Origin: Pseudomonas frederiksbergensis
GTDB taxonomy: Bacteria; Pseudomonadota; Gammaproteobacteria; Pseudomonadales; Pseudomonadaceae
Reading direction: 5' to 3'
Assembly (NCBI RefSeq): GCF_000802155.2
Contig: NZ_JQGJ02000001.1
Span: forward strand, 310,001 to 374,000
DNA: 64,000 bases
Each line of letters opens with the position of its first letter. The stretch's first letter is position 1. Made by a program: the position numbers and the translations under genes. Positions 1-9,048 of this stretch are shown here, piece after piece. Under the pieces are notes generated by a model. The model saw only the letters and a list, made by a program, of their open reading frames with translations, ran no database searches and had not been told where the DNA came from.

Positions 1-46
1 AGAGTCGATTGCCCAGTGGCATGAGCGGTTGGGTTTGACCCGTTAG
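1..46 (+). CDS. C-terminal end of an unidentified gene (partial)
   Basis: The frame starting at base 2 is open from the window edge and ends at a TAG at 44-46, giving a terminal peptide ESIAQWHERLGLTR. It converges on miaE, and the two stop codons overlap by a few bases, as is common for convergent genes. Only 14 residues are visible, so no family can be named and the frame could be open by chance. Confidence 0.35.
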   Translation, partial: ESIAQWHERLGLTR

Positions 47-645
47 GTCGGCACGCCACTGTGGAACCGCAATTCCACATCCGGCGACTCGATCAGCTCG
101 CGCTCGGCTTCACGAACCCTGTCGATCACCTGGACGATGTCCTTGGCGTCGCCGTACTGATAGGCCAGCTTCAAGTAACCTTGGAAATGCCGGGCCTCGC
201 TTTTCAACAGGCCGAAATAGAACTTGCCCAGTTCCTCGTCCAGATGCGGCACCAAGGCCTCGAAACGCTCGCAGCTACGGGCTTCGATAAAAGCGCCGAC
301 CACCAGGGTGTCCACCAGTTTCACCGGCTCGTGGCTGCGCACCACTTTGCGCAGGCCCGAGGCGTAGCGCCCGGCGGAAAGTTGGCGCAGGCCGACCTTG
401 CGTTTTTTCATCAAGCGCATGACCTGCTCGTGATGCACCAGTTCTTCCCGGGCCAGGCGCGACATCATGTTGATCAGATCAACGTGCGAATGGTACTTGG
501 CGATCAGGCTCAGGGCGGTGCTGGCGGCCTTGAACTCGCAGTTCTTGTGGTCGATCAGCAGCGTGTCCTGATCGGCCAACGCAGCCTGGACCCAGGCATC
601 AGGGGTGCGGCAACCGAGGAACTCGTGGATTTCGGGAAGGATCAT
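43..645 (-). CDS. miaE: tRNA 2-methylthio-N6-isopentenyl adenosine-37 hydroxylase MiaE
   Basis: MiaE is a non-haem di-iron monooxygenase that hydroxylates the isopentenyl group of ms2i6A at position 37 of tRNAs reading UNN codons. The 200-residue product has the family opening (PEIHEFLGC then TPDAW), the ferritin-like helix with EELVHHEQV and a second iron-ligand helix around the segment SEARHFQGY. The length is normal. ATG at 645 is chosen. A GTG three codons upstream (654) is equally possible, because neither start has a clear Shine-Dalgarno sequence. It stands alone, divergent from the universal stress gene. Confidence 0.92.
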   Translation of the reverse strand: MILPEIHEFLGCRTPDAWVQAALADQDTLLIDHKNCEFKAASTALSLIAKYHSHVDLINMMSRLAREELVHHEQVMRLMKKRKVGLRQLSAGRYASGLRKVVRSHEPVKLVDTLVVGAFIEARSCERFEALVPHLDEELGKFYFGLLKSEARHFQGYLKLAYQYGDAKDIVQVIDRVREAERELIESPDVELRFHSGVPT

Positions 646-804
646 GGGGCTCACGGGAAAAGGTAGTCGAGCAAAGGGCGCCGATTATACCGGCCTGCCT
701 CCAGACCACCAGTCACCACCGTTGATATGCATCAAGTCGACGAGCCTCGCACAGCAACTATAGTTGAGCAACGCCATACCCCTTTATCGCTGGAGACGCC
801 GATC

Positions 805-1668
805 ATGCAAGCCATTCGCAGCATCCTGGTGGTCATCGAACCTGAACATTCGGAAAGTCTCGCGCTCAAGCGGGCCAAACTGATCGCCGGCGTGACCCAG
901 GCTCACCTGCACCTGCTGGTGTGCGACAAACACCACGATCATGCGGGCCTGCTCAGCGTACTCAAAAGCGCATTGTTGGCCGACGGCTACAGCGTGTCCA
1001 CTGAACAGGCCTGGAACGAAAGTCTCTACGAAACCATCATCGACGTGCAGCAGGCCGAGGGTTGCGGCTTGGTCATCAAGCAGCATTTCCCCGACAGCCC
1101 GTTGAAAAAAGCCCTGTTGACGCCAGCGGACTGGAAGCTGCTGCGCCATTGCCCGACGCCGGTGCTGCTGGTCAAGACCAGCGGTTCCTGGAAAGACAGG
1201 GTCATCCTGGCGGCAGTCGATGTCGGCAACGCCGATGGCGAGCATCGCCACCTGCACTCGACCATCATCGACCATGGCTATGACATCGCCCTCCTGGCCA
1301 AGGCGCACCTTCACGTCATCAGCGCTCATCCGTCACCGATGCTCTCGGCGGCCGATCCGACTTTCCAGCTCAAGGAAACCATCGAAGCGCAATATCGCGA
1401 GCAATGCCGGGCATTCCAGGCTGAATTCGACATCGACGACCAGCACTTGCACGTTCAGGAAGGCCCGGCGGACGTATTGATCCCCTACATGGCCCACAAG
1501 CTCCAGGCAGCCGTCACGGTGATCGGCACCGTGGCGCGCTCCGGCTTGTCAGGCGTGTTGATCGGCAACACCGCCGAAGCCGTGCTCGATGCGCTGGAAA
1601 GCGACGTACTGGTGCTCAAGCCCCAGGAGGTCGAGGATCACCTGGTGGAGTTGGCGGTGAAGGAATAA
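805..1668 (+). CDS. tandem universal stress protein (UspE-like)
   Basis: A 287-residue cytoplasmic protein with two tandem Usp alpha/beta domains, roughly residues 1-145 and 155-287. The N-terminal strand IRSILVVIEP and the C-terminal nucleotide-binding stretch GLSGVLIGNTAEAVL, followed by SDVLVLKP, are typical of the UspA family. The arrangement resembles E. coli UspE, which takes part in stress survival and motility. The frame is open upstream, but the ATG at 805 is preceded by a good GGAGA at 792-796, so it is taken as the start. Specific role unknown. The GNTAE-type motif sits only in the second domain, and the first looks degenerate. Confidence 0.9.
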   Translation: MQAIRSILVVIEPEHSESLALKRAKLIAGVTQAHLHLLVCDKHHDHAGLLSVLKSALLADGYSVSTEQAWNESLYETIIDVQQAEGCGLVIKQHFPDSPLKKALLTPADWKLLRHCPTPVLLVKTSGSWKDRVILAAVDVGNADGEHRHLHSTIIDHGYDIALLAKAHLHVISAHPSPMLSAADPTFQLKETIEAQYREQCRAFQAEFDIDDQHLHVQEGPADVLIPYMAHKLQAAVTVIGTVARSGLSGVLIGNTAEAVLDALESDVLVLKPQEVEDHLVELAVKE

Positions 1669-1716
1669 AACAGGCGCTGGCGGTAGGCTCCCTCGCCACA
1701 AAAGCCTCCTCACGGC

Positions 1717-2187
1717 TCAGCCGCCGATCGCATCCTTCAGGAACCCCGGCGCGATATAGCGCTGGTAATGGGCTTCGGACAGGAGGAAGAATTCCCGATC
1801 AATGGCATCGCGCAGGTCCGGCAGCTCCCAATCGCGAAACTCCGGCAACAGCACCATGCCGTAGGCTTCCAGGTTGTTGATCACCCGCGCGCCACGGGCG
1901 ATCAGCTGGTAGGCCCAGCAATATTCCGACTGATGCGGCACGAAGCGGATCTTGCGCGCTTCCAGTTGCTGGCGCAGCAACGTTGGATCGAACACCTCCA
2001 GCTTCGCCACCATCACCTGCACCAACAGCTGCTCGAGCCGCATCCACACCGCGCGTTTTTCGTCCTCGTTGTAGCCGTTCCAGTGAATCACTTCATGGTG
2101 GAACCGCTTGCAGCCACGGCACACCAGGTCACCGTAGACAGTGGAACAGAGGCCGACGCAGGGCGTCTTGATGAGCTGGTTGGGCAT
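1717..2187 (-). CDS. DUF1289 domain protein
   Basis: A 156-residue protein whose N-terminus carries the DUF1289 signature: TPCVGLCST followed by VCRGCKR, a cluster of four cysteines within about 20 residues that could hold a metal or Fe-S centre. The remaining 120 residues are mostly helical with no recognised motif. The family is widespread in proteobacteria with no established function. The ATG at 2187 (MPNQLIKTPC) is preferred over an in-frame start six codons upstream because family members start just before the cysteine cluster. It is monocistronic, convergent with the Usp gene. Confidence 0.85.
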   Translation of the reverse strand: MPNQLIKTPCVGLCSTVYGDLVCRGCKRFHHEVIHWNGYNEDEKRAVWMRLEQLLVQVMVAKLEVFDPTLLRQQLEARKIRFVPHQSEYCWAYQLIARGARVINNLEAYGMVLLPEFRDWELPDLRDAIDREFFLLSEAHYQRYIAPGFLKDAIGG

Positions 2188-2332
2188 AAGGCAACGCACA
2201 CGCAAAAACAGGACAGGCGGGCATGTTAGCCCTTTGTCTAAGATTGATCACCCCTCAAACCTGGAAGCCCAACTTACCTTTAATTTTTTTTCCCGTAGAA
2301 TCAGCCAGCCTTTTAAGGCGCCAATGTCCGTT

Positions 2333-2471
2333 AGAAGCTGTTTTCAAAGCGTCACGAGCACAGTCGTTCCTTCAGAGCGGTGTTGGCGAAGGGTCTTTCC
2401 AGCGGGGAAAGCCCAACGCCAACCCTCATCAGCTCCCGTTCTGCAGGCGTAAAACTTTGAAAGCAGCTTCT
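2333..2471. repeat. nested inverted-repeat element upstream of acnB (MITE-like or structured leader)
   Basis: The 405-bp gap between the DUF1289 gene and acnB contains no convincing gene. It holds an outer inverted repeat, AGAAGCTGTTTTCAAAG (2333-2349) against 2455-2471, 16 of 17 positions complementary. It encloses an inner hairpin with arms GTTGGCG (2382-2388) and CGCCAAC (2417-2423), extended by GGGTCTTTCC / GGGAAAGCCC. The 139-bp size with terminal inverted arms fits either a miniature transposable element or a structured 5' leader of acnB. An obvious target duplication is not visible. Confidence 0.55.
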
Positions 2472-2593
2472 GTGAGGAACTCCGGCAATTCTGGCGTGGA
2501 GGCCCAAAAAGCCCCCTGACGCGCATGAGTGCCGTGAGTTTCTGGATGAGCGTCCCGGACACCCATTTGGGACCACTGATGAGGGTAATAACT

Positions 2594-5203
2594 GTGCTTG
2601 AAGCCTACCGCAAACATATCGAAGAGCGCGCAGCCCTGGGTATCGTTCCCCAGCCGCTTAACGCCGAACAAACTGCAGGCCTGATCGAGCTGCTGAAAAA
2701 TCCTCCGGCTGGCGAAGAAGCTTTCCTCGTTGACCTGATCACCAATCGCGTTCCGCCTGGAGTCGACGAAGCTGCCTACGTCAAGGCTGGCTTCCTGTCC
2801 GCCCTGGCCAAGGGCCAGGCCCAATCCCCTCTGCTGGACAAGAAGCGCGCCGTCGAATTGCTCGGCACCATGCAGGGCGGCTACAACATCGTGACCCTGG
2901 TCGAGCTGCTGGACGACGCCGAGCTGGCACCCGTCGCCGCCGAAGAACTCAAGCACACCCTGCTGATGTTCGATGCCTTCCACGACGTGGCTGAAAAAGC
3001 CAAGAACGGTAACGTTCACGCCAAGGCCGTGCTGCAATCCTGGGCTGAAGGCGAGTGGTTCAAGAAGCGCCCGGTGCTGGCCGACAAGATCAGCCTGCGC
3101 GTGTTCAAGGTCACCGGCGAAACCAACACCGACGACCTGTCCCCTGCCCCGGACGCCTGGTCCCGCCCGGACATCCCGCTGCACGCCCTGGCCATGCTGA
3201 AAATGGCCCGTGACGGCATCGTTCCGGACGAGCAAGGCAAGACCGGCCCGATGAAGCAGATCGAAGAAATGCGCGGCCAGGGCTTCCCGATCGCCTACGT
3301 CGGCGACGTGGTCGGTACCGGTTCCTCGCGTAAATCGGCCACCAACTCGGTGCTGTGGTTCTTCGGCGACGACATCCCGTACGTGCCGAACAAGCGCGCT
3401 GGCGGTTTCTGCTTCGGCAGCAAGATCGCCCCGATCTTCTACAACACCATGGAAGATGCCGGCGCACTGCCTATCGAGTTCGACGTGTCGAACATGAACA
3501 TGGGCGACGTGATCGACCTGTACCCGCATGCCGGCAAAGTCTGCAAGCACGGTACCGACGAAGTCATCACCACCTTCGAAATGAAGACCCCGGTGCTGTT
3601 GGACGAAGTCCGCGCCGGCGGCCGTATTCCGCTGATCATCGGCCGTGGCCTGACCGAGAAGGCTCGCGCCGAATTGGGCCTGCCACCGTTCGACCTGTTC
3701 AAGAAGCCTGAAGCGCCAGCCGAAAGCACCAAGGGTTTCACCCTGGCGCAGAAGATGGTCGGCAAGGCTTGCGGCCTGGCGGAAGGCCAAGGCGTGCGCC
3801 CTGGTACCTACTGCGAGCCGAAAATGACCACCGTGGGCTCCCAGGACACCACCGGTCCCATGACCCGTGATGAACTGAAAGACCTGGCGTGCCTGGGCTT
3901 CTCGGCTGACCTGGTGATGCAGTCCTTCTGCCACACCGCGGCCTATCCGAAGCCGATCGACGTCACCACCCACCACACCCTGCCTGACTTCATCATGACC
4001 CGCGGCGGCGTTTCCCTGCGTCCGGGCGACGGCATCATCCACTCGTGGCTGAACCGCATGCTGCTGCCAGACACCGTGGGTACCGGTGGCGACTCGCACA
4101 CCCGCTTCCCGATGGGCATCTCGTTCCCGGCCGGTTCCGGCCTGGTCGCGTTCGCCGCTGCCACCGGCGTCATGCCGCTGGACATGCCGGAATCGATCCT
4201 GGTGCGCTTCAAAGGCAAGATGAAACCTGGCATCACCCTGCGTGACCTGGTTCATGCCATTCCATACTTCGCCATCCAGAAAGGTCTGTTGACCGTCGAG
4301 AAGAAAGGCAAGAAAAACGCCTTCTCCGGCCGCATCCTGGAAATCGAAGGCCTGGAAGGCTTGACCCTGGAACAGGCTTTCGAACTGTCCGACGCCTCGG
4401 CCGAACGTTCGGCTGCCGGTTGCACCATCAAGTTGTCGAAAGAGTCGATCACCGAGTACCTGCAGTCCAACATCACCCTGCTGCGCTGGATGATCGGCGA
4501 AGGCTACGGCGATGCACGTACCCTGGAGCGTCGCGCCCAAGCGATGGAAGCCTGGATCGCCAACCCGCAACTGATGGAAGCCGATGCCGACGCCGAATAC
4601 GCCGAAGTCATCGAGATCGACCTGGCCGAGATCAGCGAGCCTGTGCTCTGCGCGCCGAACGACCCGGACGACGCCCGCCTGCTGTCCAGCGTTGCTGGCG
4701 AGAAGATCGACGAAGTGTTCATCGGTTCGTGCATGACCAACATCGGTCACTTCCGCGCCGCCGGTAAACTGCTGGATCAGGTCAAGGGCCAGCTGCCAAC
4801 CCGCCTGTGGCTGTCGCCGCCGACCAAGATGGACGCTCACCAACTGACCGAAGAAGGCTACTACGGCATCTACGGCAAGGCCGGTGCACGGATGGAAATG
4901 CCAGGCTGCTCGCTGTGCATGGGTAACCAGGCACGCGTCGAGCCGAACTCCACCGTAGTCTCGACTTCGACCCGTAACTTCCCGAACCGTCTGGGCGACG
5001 GCGCGAATGTCTACCTGGCTTCGGCCGAACTGGCATCCGTAGCGTCGATCCTGGGTCGCCTGCCGACCGTCGAGGAGTACATGGAATACGCTGGCAAGAT
5101 CGACAGCATGGCAGCGGACGTGTACCGCTACCTGAGCTTCGACCAGATCGCCGAGTTCCGTGAAGCGGCTGCAAACGCCAACATCCCGGTCGTCCAAGCC
5201 TAA
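2594..5203 (+). CDS. acnB: bifunctional aconitate hydratase 2 / 2-methylisocitrate dehydratase
   Basis: AcnB interconverts citrate and isocitrate in the TCA cycle and dehydrates 2-methylcitrate-derived intermediates. It is a [4Fe-4S] enzyme and in other bacteria an mRNA-binding moonlighting protein. The 869-residue product aligns end to end with E. coli AcnB (865): the HEAT-like N-terminal domain opens [16 protein letters not shown] and contains [13 protein letters not shown]. The cluster cysteines are in GSCMTNIGH (near residue 710) and CSLCMGNQ (near 770). Translation starts at a GTG (2594) with GAGGG at 2581-2585. The in-frame ATG at 2525 would add 23 residues absent from the family. A strong terminator follows, so it is monocistronic. 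Confidence 0.98.
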   Translation: MLEAYRKHIEERAALGIVPQPLNAEQTAGLIELLKNPPAGEEAFLVDLITNRVPPGVDEAAYVKAGFLSALAKGQAQSPLLDKKRAVELLGTMQGGYNIVTLVELLDDAELAPVAAEELKHTLLMFDAFHDVAEKAKNGNVHAKAVLQSWAEGEWFKKRPVLADKISLRVFKVTGETNTDDLSPAPDAWSRPDIPLHALAMLKMARDGIVPDEQGKTGPMKQIEEMRGQGFPIAYVGDVVGTGSSRKSATNSVLWFFGDDIPYVPNKRAGGFCFGSKIAPIFYNTMEDAGALPIEFDVSNMNMGDVIDLYPHAGKVCKHGTDEVITTFEMKTPVLLDEVRAGGRIPLIIGRGLTEKARAELGLPPFDLFKKPEAPAESTKGFTLAQKMVGKACGLAEGQGVRPGTYCEPKMTTVGSQDTTGPMTRDELKDLACLGFSADLVMQSFCHTAAYPKPIDVTTHHTLPDFIMTRGGVSLRPGDGIIHSWLNRMLLPDTVGTGGDSHTRFPMGISFPAGSGLVAFAAATGVMPLDMPESILVRFKGKMKPGITLRDLVHAIPYFAIQKGLLTVEKKGKKNAFSGRILEIEGLEGLTLEQAFELSDASAERSAAGCTIKLSKESITEYLQSNITLLRWMIGEGYGDARTLERRAQAMEAWIANPQLMEADADAEYAEVIEIDLAEISEPVLCAPNDPDDARLLSSVAGEKIDEVFIGSCMTNIGHFRAAGKLLDQVKGQLPTRLWLSPPTKMDAHQLTEEGYYGIYGKAGARMEMPGCSLCMGNQARVEPNSTVVSTSTRNFPNRLGDGANVYLASAELASVASILGRLPTVEEYMEYAGKIDSMAADVYRYLSFDQIAEFREAAANANIPVVQA

Positions 5204-5221
5204 AGCTTAAGACGCCCGACT

Positions 5222-5258
5222 AAAAACGCCGCCCCTCTTGCGAGGGGCGGCGTTTTTT
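5222..5258 (+). terminator. Rho-independent terminator of acnB
   Basis: A perfect GC-rich stem ACGCCGCCCCTC / GAGGGGCGGCGT with a TTGC loop lies 18 bp after the acnB stop and ends in six T residues. The A run on the other side could make it bidirectional. Confidence 0.95.
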
Positions 5259-5349
5259 ATGCCCGTCTATTTCTGGGAAAATGCCCTTTTTCTGGGTACA
5301 TATCCGTTGGATTTTCAGCGAACACAAAATTCATATACACCGCAAAACC

Positions 5350-5438
5350 TGGGGAGCGAGCTTGCTCGCGATGAGGCCGGCCCATCCAACATCTTCATCG
5401 ACTGTGACACCGCTTTCGCGAGCAGGCTCGCTCCCACA
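5350..5438. repeat. inverted pair of Pseudomonas REP palindromes
   Basis: Two REP-type sequences face each other. GGGAGCGAGCTTGCTCGCGA (from 5352) and TTCGCGAGCAGGCTCGCTCC (from 5415) are separated by about 42 bp. Each half is itself palindromic. This is the common bacterial interspersed mosaic arrangement of fluorescent pseudomonads, here between the acnB terminator and the 3' end of the serine transporter gene. Confidence 0.85.
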
Positions 5439-5448
5439 AAAAAACAGG

Positions 5449-6729
5449 TCACGCCAAGAGGGAATAGACCAGCGCAGTAATCGCCACCACCCCCACCAAC
5501 ACCACAAAGACATTGGACGCCTGGCCGCGATAGCGGGCCATGGCCGGGACTTTGCGAATGGCGTACATCGGCATCAGGAACAGGATCGCCGCGATCACCG
5601 GGCCGCCCAGGGTTTCGATCATGCCCAGGATGCTCGGGTTGAGGGTGGCGACGACCCAGCACACCACCAGCATGAACGCGGCAGTCAGGCGATCGAGCGT
5701 CTTGGCAGCCGGGCGGCGGCCGCTCTTGACGATCAGGCCCTTGAGGCCTTCGCTGGCGCCGATGTAATGCCCGAGGAACGACTTGGCGATCGCCACGAAA
5801 GCAATCAACGGCGCCGCAAAGGCAATGGTCGGGTTGCTGAAGTGGTTGGCCAGGTACGACAGGATCGACAGGTTCTGCGCCTTGGCCTCGGCCAGTTGCG
5901 CCGGGGTCAACGTCAGCACGCAGCTGAACACGAAGAACAGCACCATCACCACCATCAATACATGGGCGCGCGACAGGATCTGCGCGCTGCGCTCCTCAGC
6001 GTTATGGCCGTAGCGACGTTTCTGGTCCACCGCGAATGCCGAGATGATCGGCGAATGGTTGAACGAGAACACCATCACCGGGATTGCCAGCCACAGGGTA
6101 TGCAGCAGAGCCGAAGGCTCCGGCATCGTCGACGCGGTGGTCAGGATCCCGCCGCTCCAATGGGGTACCAGGAACACCGCGAGGAACAGCAGCGCCACGA
6201 TGAACGGATAGACCATCAGGCCCATGGCCTTGACGATCACCTGTTCGCCGCAGCGCACCACAGCCAGCAGGCCGAGGATAAGCACCAGCGACAACACCGC
6301 CCGAGGCGGTGGCTGCACGTGCAGTTGATGCTCCAGGAAACTGCCCACCGTGTTGGTCAACGCCACGCTGTAGATCAGCAGGATCGGGAAGATCGCAAAG
6401 AAGTACAACAGGGTGATCAGCGCGCCGGCCTTGATGCCGAAATGCTCCTCCACCACCTCGGTAATGTCCGCCCCGTCGCGACCGGACAGCACGAAACGAG
6501 TCAGGCCCCGGTGGGCATAGAACGTCATGGGGAAGGCCAGCACCGCCAGGACCAGCAGCGGCCAGAAACCGCCGAGCCCTGCATTGATAGGCAAGAACAG
6601 AGTGCCGGCACCAATGGCGGTACCAAACAGGCCCAGCATCCACGTCGTGTCGTGGCGACCCCATTGACTGAGGGTGGCTGGGGCTATCGTTTCAAAGCGC
6701 TCTTCGACGCTGTTGGCCTGATCATTCAT
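5449..6729 (-). CDS. sdaC: HAAAP family serine/threonine permease (SdaC-like)
   Basis: An inner-membrane proton-coupled amino acid transporter of the hydroxy/aromatic amino acid permease family. The 426-residue product closely follows E. coli SdaC: GTAIGAGTLFLPINAG in the first membrane segment, FPMTFYAHRGLTRFVLSG, ADITEVVEEHFGI and SILGMIETLGGP. About 11 membrane helices are expected. The ATG at 6729 (MNDQANSVEER) has GGAGA nine bases upstream, and the longer open frame upstream has no family match. Substrate serine is inferred from similarity. It has no serine deaminase neighbour here. Confidence 0.88.
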   Translation of the reverse strand: MNDQANSVEERFETIAPATLSQWGRHDTTWMLGLFGTAIGAGTLFLPINAGLGGFWPLLVLAVLAFPMTFYAHRGLTRFVLSGRDGADITEVVEEHFGIKAGALITLLYFFAIFPILLIYSVALTNTVGSFLEHQLHVQPPPRAVLSLVLILGLLAVVRCGEQVIVKAMGLMVYPFIVALLFLAVFLVPHWSGGILTTASTMPEPSALLHTLWLAIPVMVFSFNHSPIISAFAVDQKRRYGHNAEERSAQILSRAHVLMVVMVLFFVFSCVLTLTPAQLAEAKAQNLSILSYLANHFSNPTIAFAAPLIAFVAIAKSFLGHYIGASEGLKGLIVKSGRRPAAKTLDRLTAAFMLVVCWVVATLNPSILGMIETLGGPVIAAILFLMPMYAIRKVPAMARYRGQASNVFVVLVGVVAITALVYSLLA

Positions 6730-7015
6730 CCGGTCGGATCTCCGCTTTCCGGTCACATGCACCCGGCCGGGACGAGTCGGAAAACCCCGACAGGCAGCGC
6801 CCTGGCCGAAACAGGGGCGCGATTGTCCGGGATTAACGAGCAGAAGCAAAGGCTTAGCTGAGGAGTGGTTGTGGGGAGCAGATTTTTTGACTCGTTCCAA
6901 CGACGACTGAACAGAATCCAAAAATGACCATAAAAAGCCCAGGCCACCTCTGCCTTCGACTCCTACAATCAGGTTGAATACCTAATGATCGAAACAGCGC
7001 CTACAGGAGCCCAGC

Positions 7016-7969
7016 ATGACCGCAACCGTCCTGGTACTGGTTGAAACCGTCAACGAATACCTGCCGATTCTCGAACGCCAGGGCTATTACCTGGAGTTGG
7101 CGCCCACGCCCGCCGAACGCAAGGCAGCGATCTTCGAACACGGCGACCGGTTCAGCGCGGTGTTGACCCGTGGCCCCCTGGGTTTGACCGCCGAAGAGAT
7201 GACGGCACTGCCCAACCTGAAGATCATCTGCGTGATTGGCGCCGGTTATGAGCAAGTGGACCTGCAAGCGGCCAGCGACCGAGGCATCGTCGTCACCAAC
7301 GGTGCCGGGGTCAACGCCTCGTCGGTGGCGGACCATGCGATGGCGTTGCTGCTGGCGTTGGTGCGCGATGTGCCTCGATCCGATGCGGCCCTGCGCCGTG
7401 GCGAATGGCCGCGAAGCACGCGCCCTTCCCTCGCCGGCAAGCACTTGGGTGTCCTGGGCCTCGGCGCCGTGGGCATGGCGATTGCCAAGCGGGCCGCCCT
7501 CGGTTTCGACATGAACGTCAGCTACCACAACCGTCGCGTGCGCAACGATGTGCCCTACGCCTTCTGCGCAACCCCCACCGAACTGGCCAGGGTCTCGGAT
7601 TTCCTGATTATCGCCACGCCCGGAGGGCTGGACACCCGCCAGTTAATCAACAAGCAAGCCCTCGACGCCCTGGGTCCCAACGGATTCCTGGTCAACATTG
7701 CCCGCGGCAGCGTGGTCGCCACGACCGAGCTCATCTACGCCCTCGAACATCGGCGAATTGCCGGGGCTGCGCTGGATGTATTCGACCATGAACCCGAAGT
7801 ACCCGACGCCCTGAAGCATTTGTCCAACGTCGTGCTGACACCTCACGTGGCCGGCCTGTCGCCGGAAGCGACACGCGCCATGGTGGAGTTGGTCGGCGAT
7901 AACCTGAACGCGTTTTTTTCCGGCAAACCGGTGCTGACGCCAGTGGAGCTACCCGACGCGCAGCATTAG
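7016..7969 (+). CDS. D-isomer specific 2-hydroxyacid dehydrogenase (glyoxylate/hydroxypyruvate reductase-like)
   Basis: An NAD(P)H-dependent cytosolic oxidoreductase of 317 residues. The Rossmann motif GLGAVG is at residues 148-153. The catalytic triad is visible as Arg230 (NIARGSVV), Glu259 (DHEPEVP) and His277 (TPHVAG). The likely reaction is reduction of glyoxylate or hydroxypyruvate, but substrate choice cannot be read from sequence. A good GGAG precedes the ATG. Its stop codon overlaps the stop of the convergent tssA, so the gene abuts the T6SS cluster without being part of it. Confidence 0.9.
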   Translation: MTATVLVLVETVNEYLPILERQGYYLELAPTPAERKAAIFEHGDRFSAVLTRGPLGLTAEEMTALPNLKIICVIGAGYEQVDLQAASDRGIVVTNGAGVNASSVADHAMALLLALVRDVPRSDAALRRGEWPRSTRPSLAGKHLGVLGLGAVGMAIAKRAALGFDMNVSYHNRRVRNDVPYAFCATPTELARVSDFLIIATPGGLDTRQLINKQALDALGPNGFLVNIARGSVVATTELIYALEHRRIAGAALDVFDHEPEVPDALKHLSNVVLTPHVAGLSPEATRAMVELVGDNLNAFFSGKPVLTPVELPDAQH

Positions 7970-9048
7970 AGGACCCCGAGTAACGTCCACAGCCGTCGAG
8001 ACTCGGCATCGGCACTGATCAGTTCACCCAGCAGCTCGCTCAGCGGCTTGTTGCCCCACTCCACACCGCGCCGGATCAGATAGGGCACGGGACTGTGGGG
8101 TTCGGTGCGCGCCAGGTAACCGGCGATGACCAGCAGCTGTCGATAGGCCTCTTCACGATTGGCCGGCTCCTGGAAGACCTGGGCAGGTGCCGCCGTCGGC
8201 TGGGACATCGGCGCCCCTGCCACGGGAGATGTTTGTGCGGGCACGACGGCGGGTTGCTGTGGATGCATCGCGATGAACTCCTCTACCAATGTCAACATGG
8301 CCTGCATCACGTCCTGCAAGGATTTGTAGCCCGGCGCCAGGTTGCCCAGGTAGGCGTCGCTCCAGGCTTCGAGCCGTTGCAAGTGTTGCAGGCTCAACAT
8401 CAGGCTGCCCTGGCGATGCAACCAGAAGGACAACGGTATGCTGCGAATCAGTTCGCTGAGTTTCTTTTGCTCGTTGCGCGCCGCCTCCGCCGAGGCCTTG
8501 GCGTTCTTGCTGTCGTTGCCCTGAACTTGCTGGCGCTGCAGGCGCTGCCAATCGTCCAGGCTGAAACCCGCGAAGGCTGGGTCGCGGCCATCAAGCAACG
8601 GCACCCGCGTCAGTAGCACTTCGCTGTAGCGACGGGCCAGCCATTCCAGCGGAATCACCCGCCACGATTGATCGCCATCCTCGGCAAGGGGATGCAGGTG
8701 TTCCGGATAACGCTCGCACAGCCCCGCCACCAGCGCCAGGCTGCCGGGCAAGCCGTCCAGTCCGGCCAGGTGCAGCCAGGCCTCCCCCAGCCAGGCGCTG
8801 ATCATCAGGTCCTTGCTGCGCTCCAGCAGCAACGTGGTCGCGAGCCGCTCCAGGTCCGGCCAGAGCGCGCGCTTGATCGAAGACTGCCACACGCCGGTGG
8901 GGAGGCTGGTGTCGTCTTCCCGGCGCAACTCGCGCAACTGGTCGTACTCCGTTTCGTAGCGCAAGTCCTGGCCGCAGGGCGATTCGGCGCTGATCGGTTC
9001 GAGCAGTTGGCTGACCAATTCGGGTAACGGCTTCATGGGCAAACTCAC
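7966..9048 (-). CDS. tssA: type VI secretion protein TssA
   Basis: TssA (ImpA family) links membrane complex, baseplate and growing tail and primes sheath polymerisation. The 360-residue protein has the ImpA N-terminal domain (residues about 10-125, PISAESPCGQDLRYE then LERSKDLMISAWL), a variable helical middle, a Pro/Ala-rich linker near 255-290, and a short C-terminal domain with REEAYRQLL and PHSPVPYLIRRG. The C-terminal layout is that of the shorter TssA classes. It is the last gene of the leftward operon and overlaps tssM by four bases (ATGA). Confidence 0.93.
   Translation of the reverse strand: MSLPMKPLPELVSQLLEPISAESPCGQDLRYETEYDQLRELRREDDTSLPTGVWQSSIKRALWPDLERLATTLLLERSKDLMISAWLGEAWLHLAGLDGLPGSLALVAGLCERYPEHLHPLAEDGDQSWRVIPLEWLARRYSEVLLTRVPLLDGRDPAFAGFSLDDWQRLQRQQVQGNDSKNAKASAEAARNEQKKLSELIRSIPLSFWLHRQGSLMLSLQHLQRLEAWSDAYLGNLAPGYKSLQDVMQAMLTLVEEFIAMHPQQPAVVPAQTSPVAGAPMSQPTAAPAQVFQEPANREEAYRQLLVIAGYLARTEPHSPVPYLIRRGVEWGNKPLSELLGELISADAESRRLWTLLGVL

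Noticed and set aside
2429..5197. A 922-codon open frame antisense to acnB
   Set aside because: It results from GC-rich third codon positions of acnB; its protein has no domain resemblance and acnB is beyond doubt.
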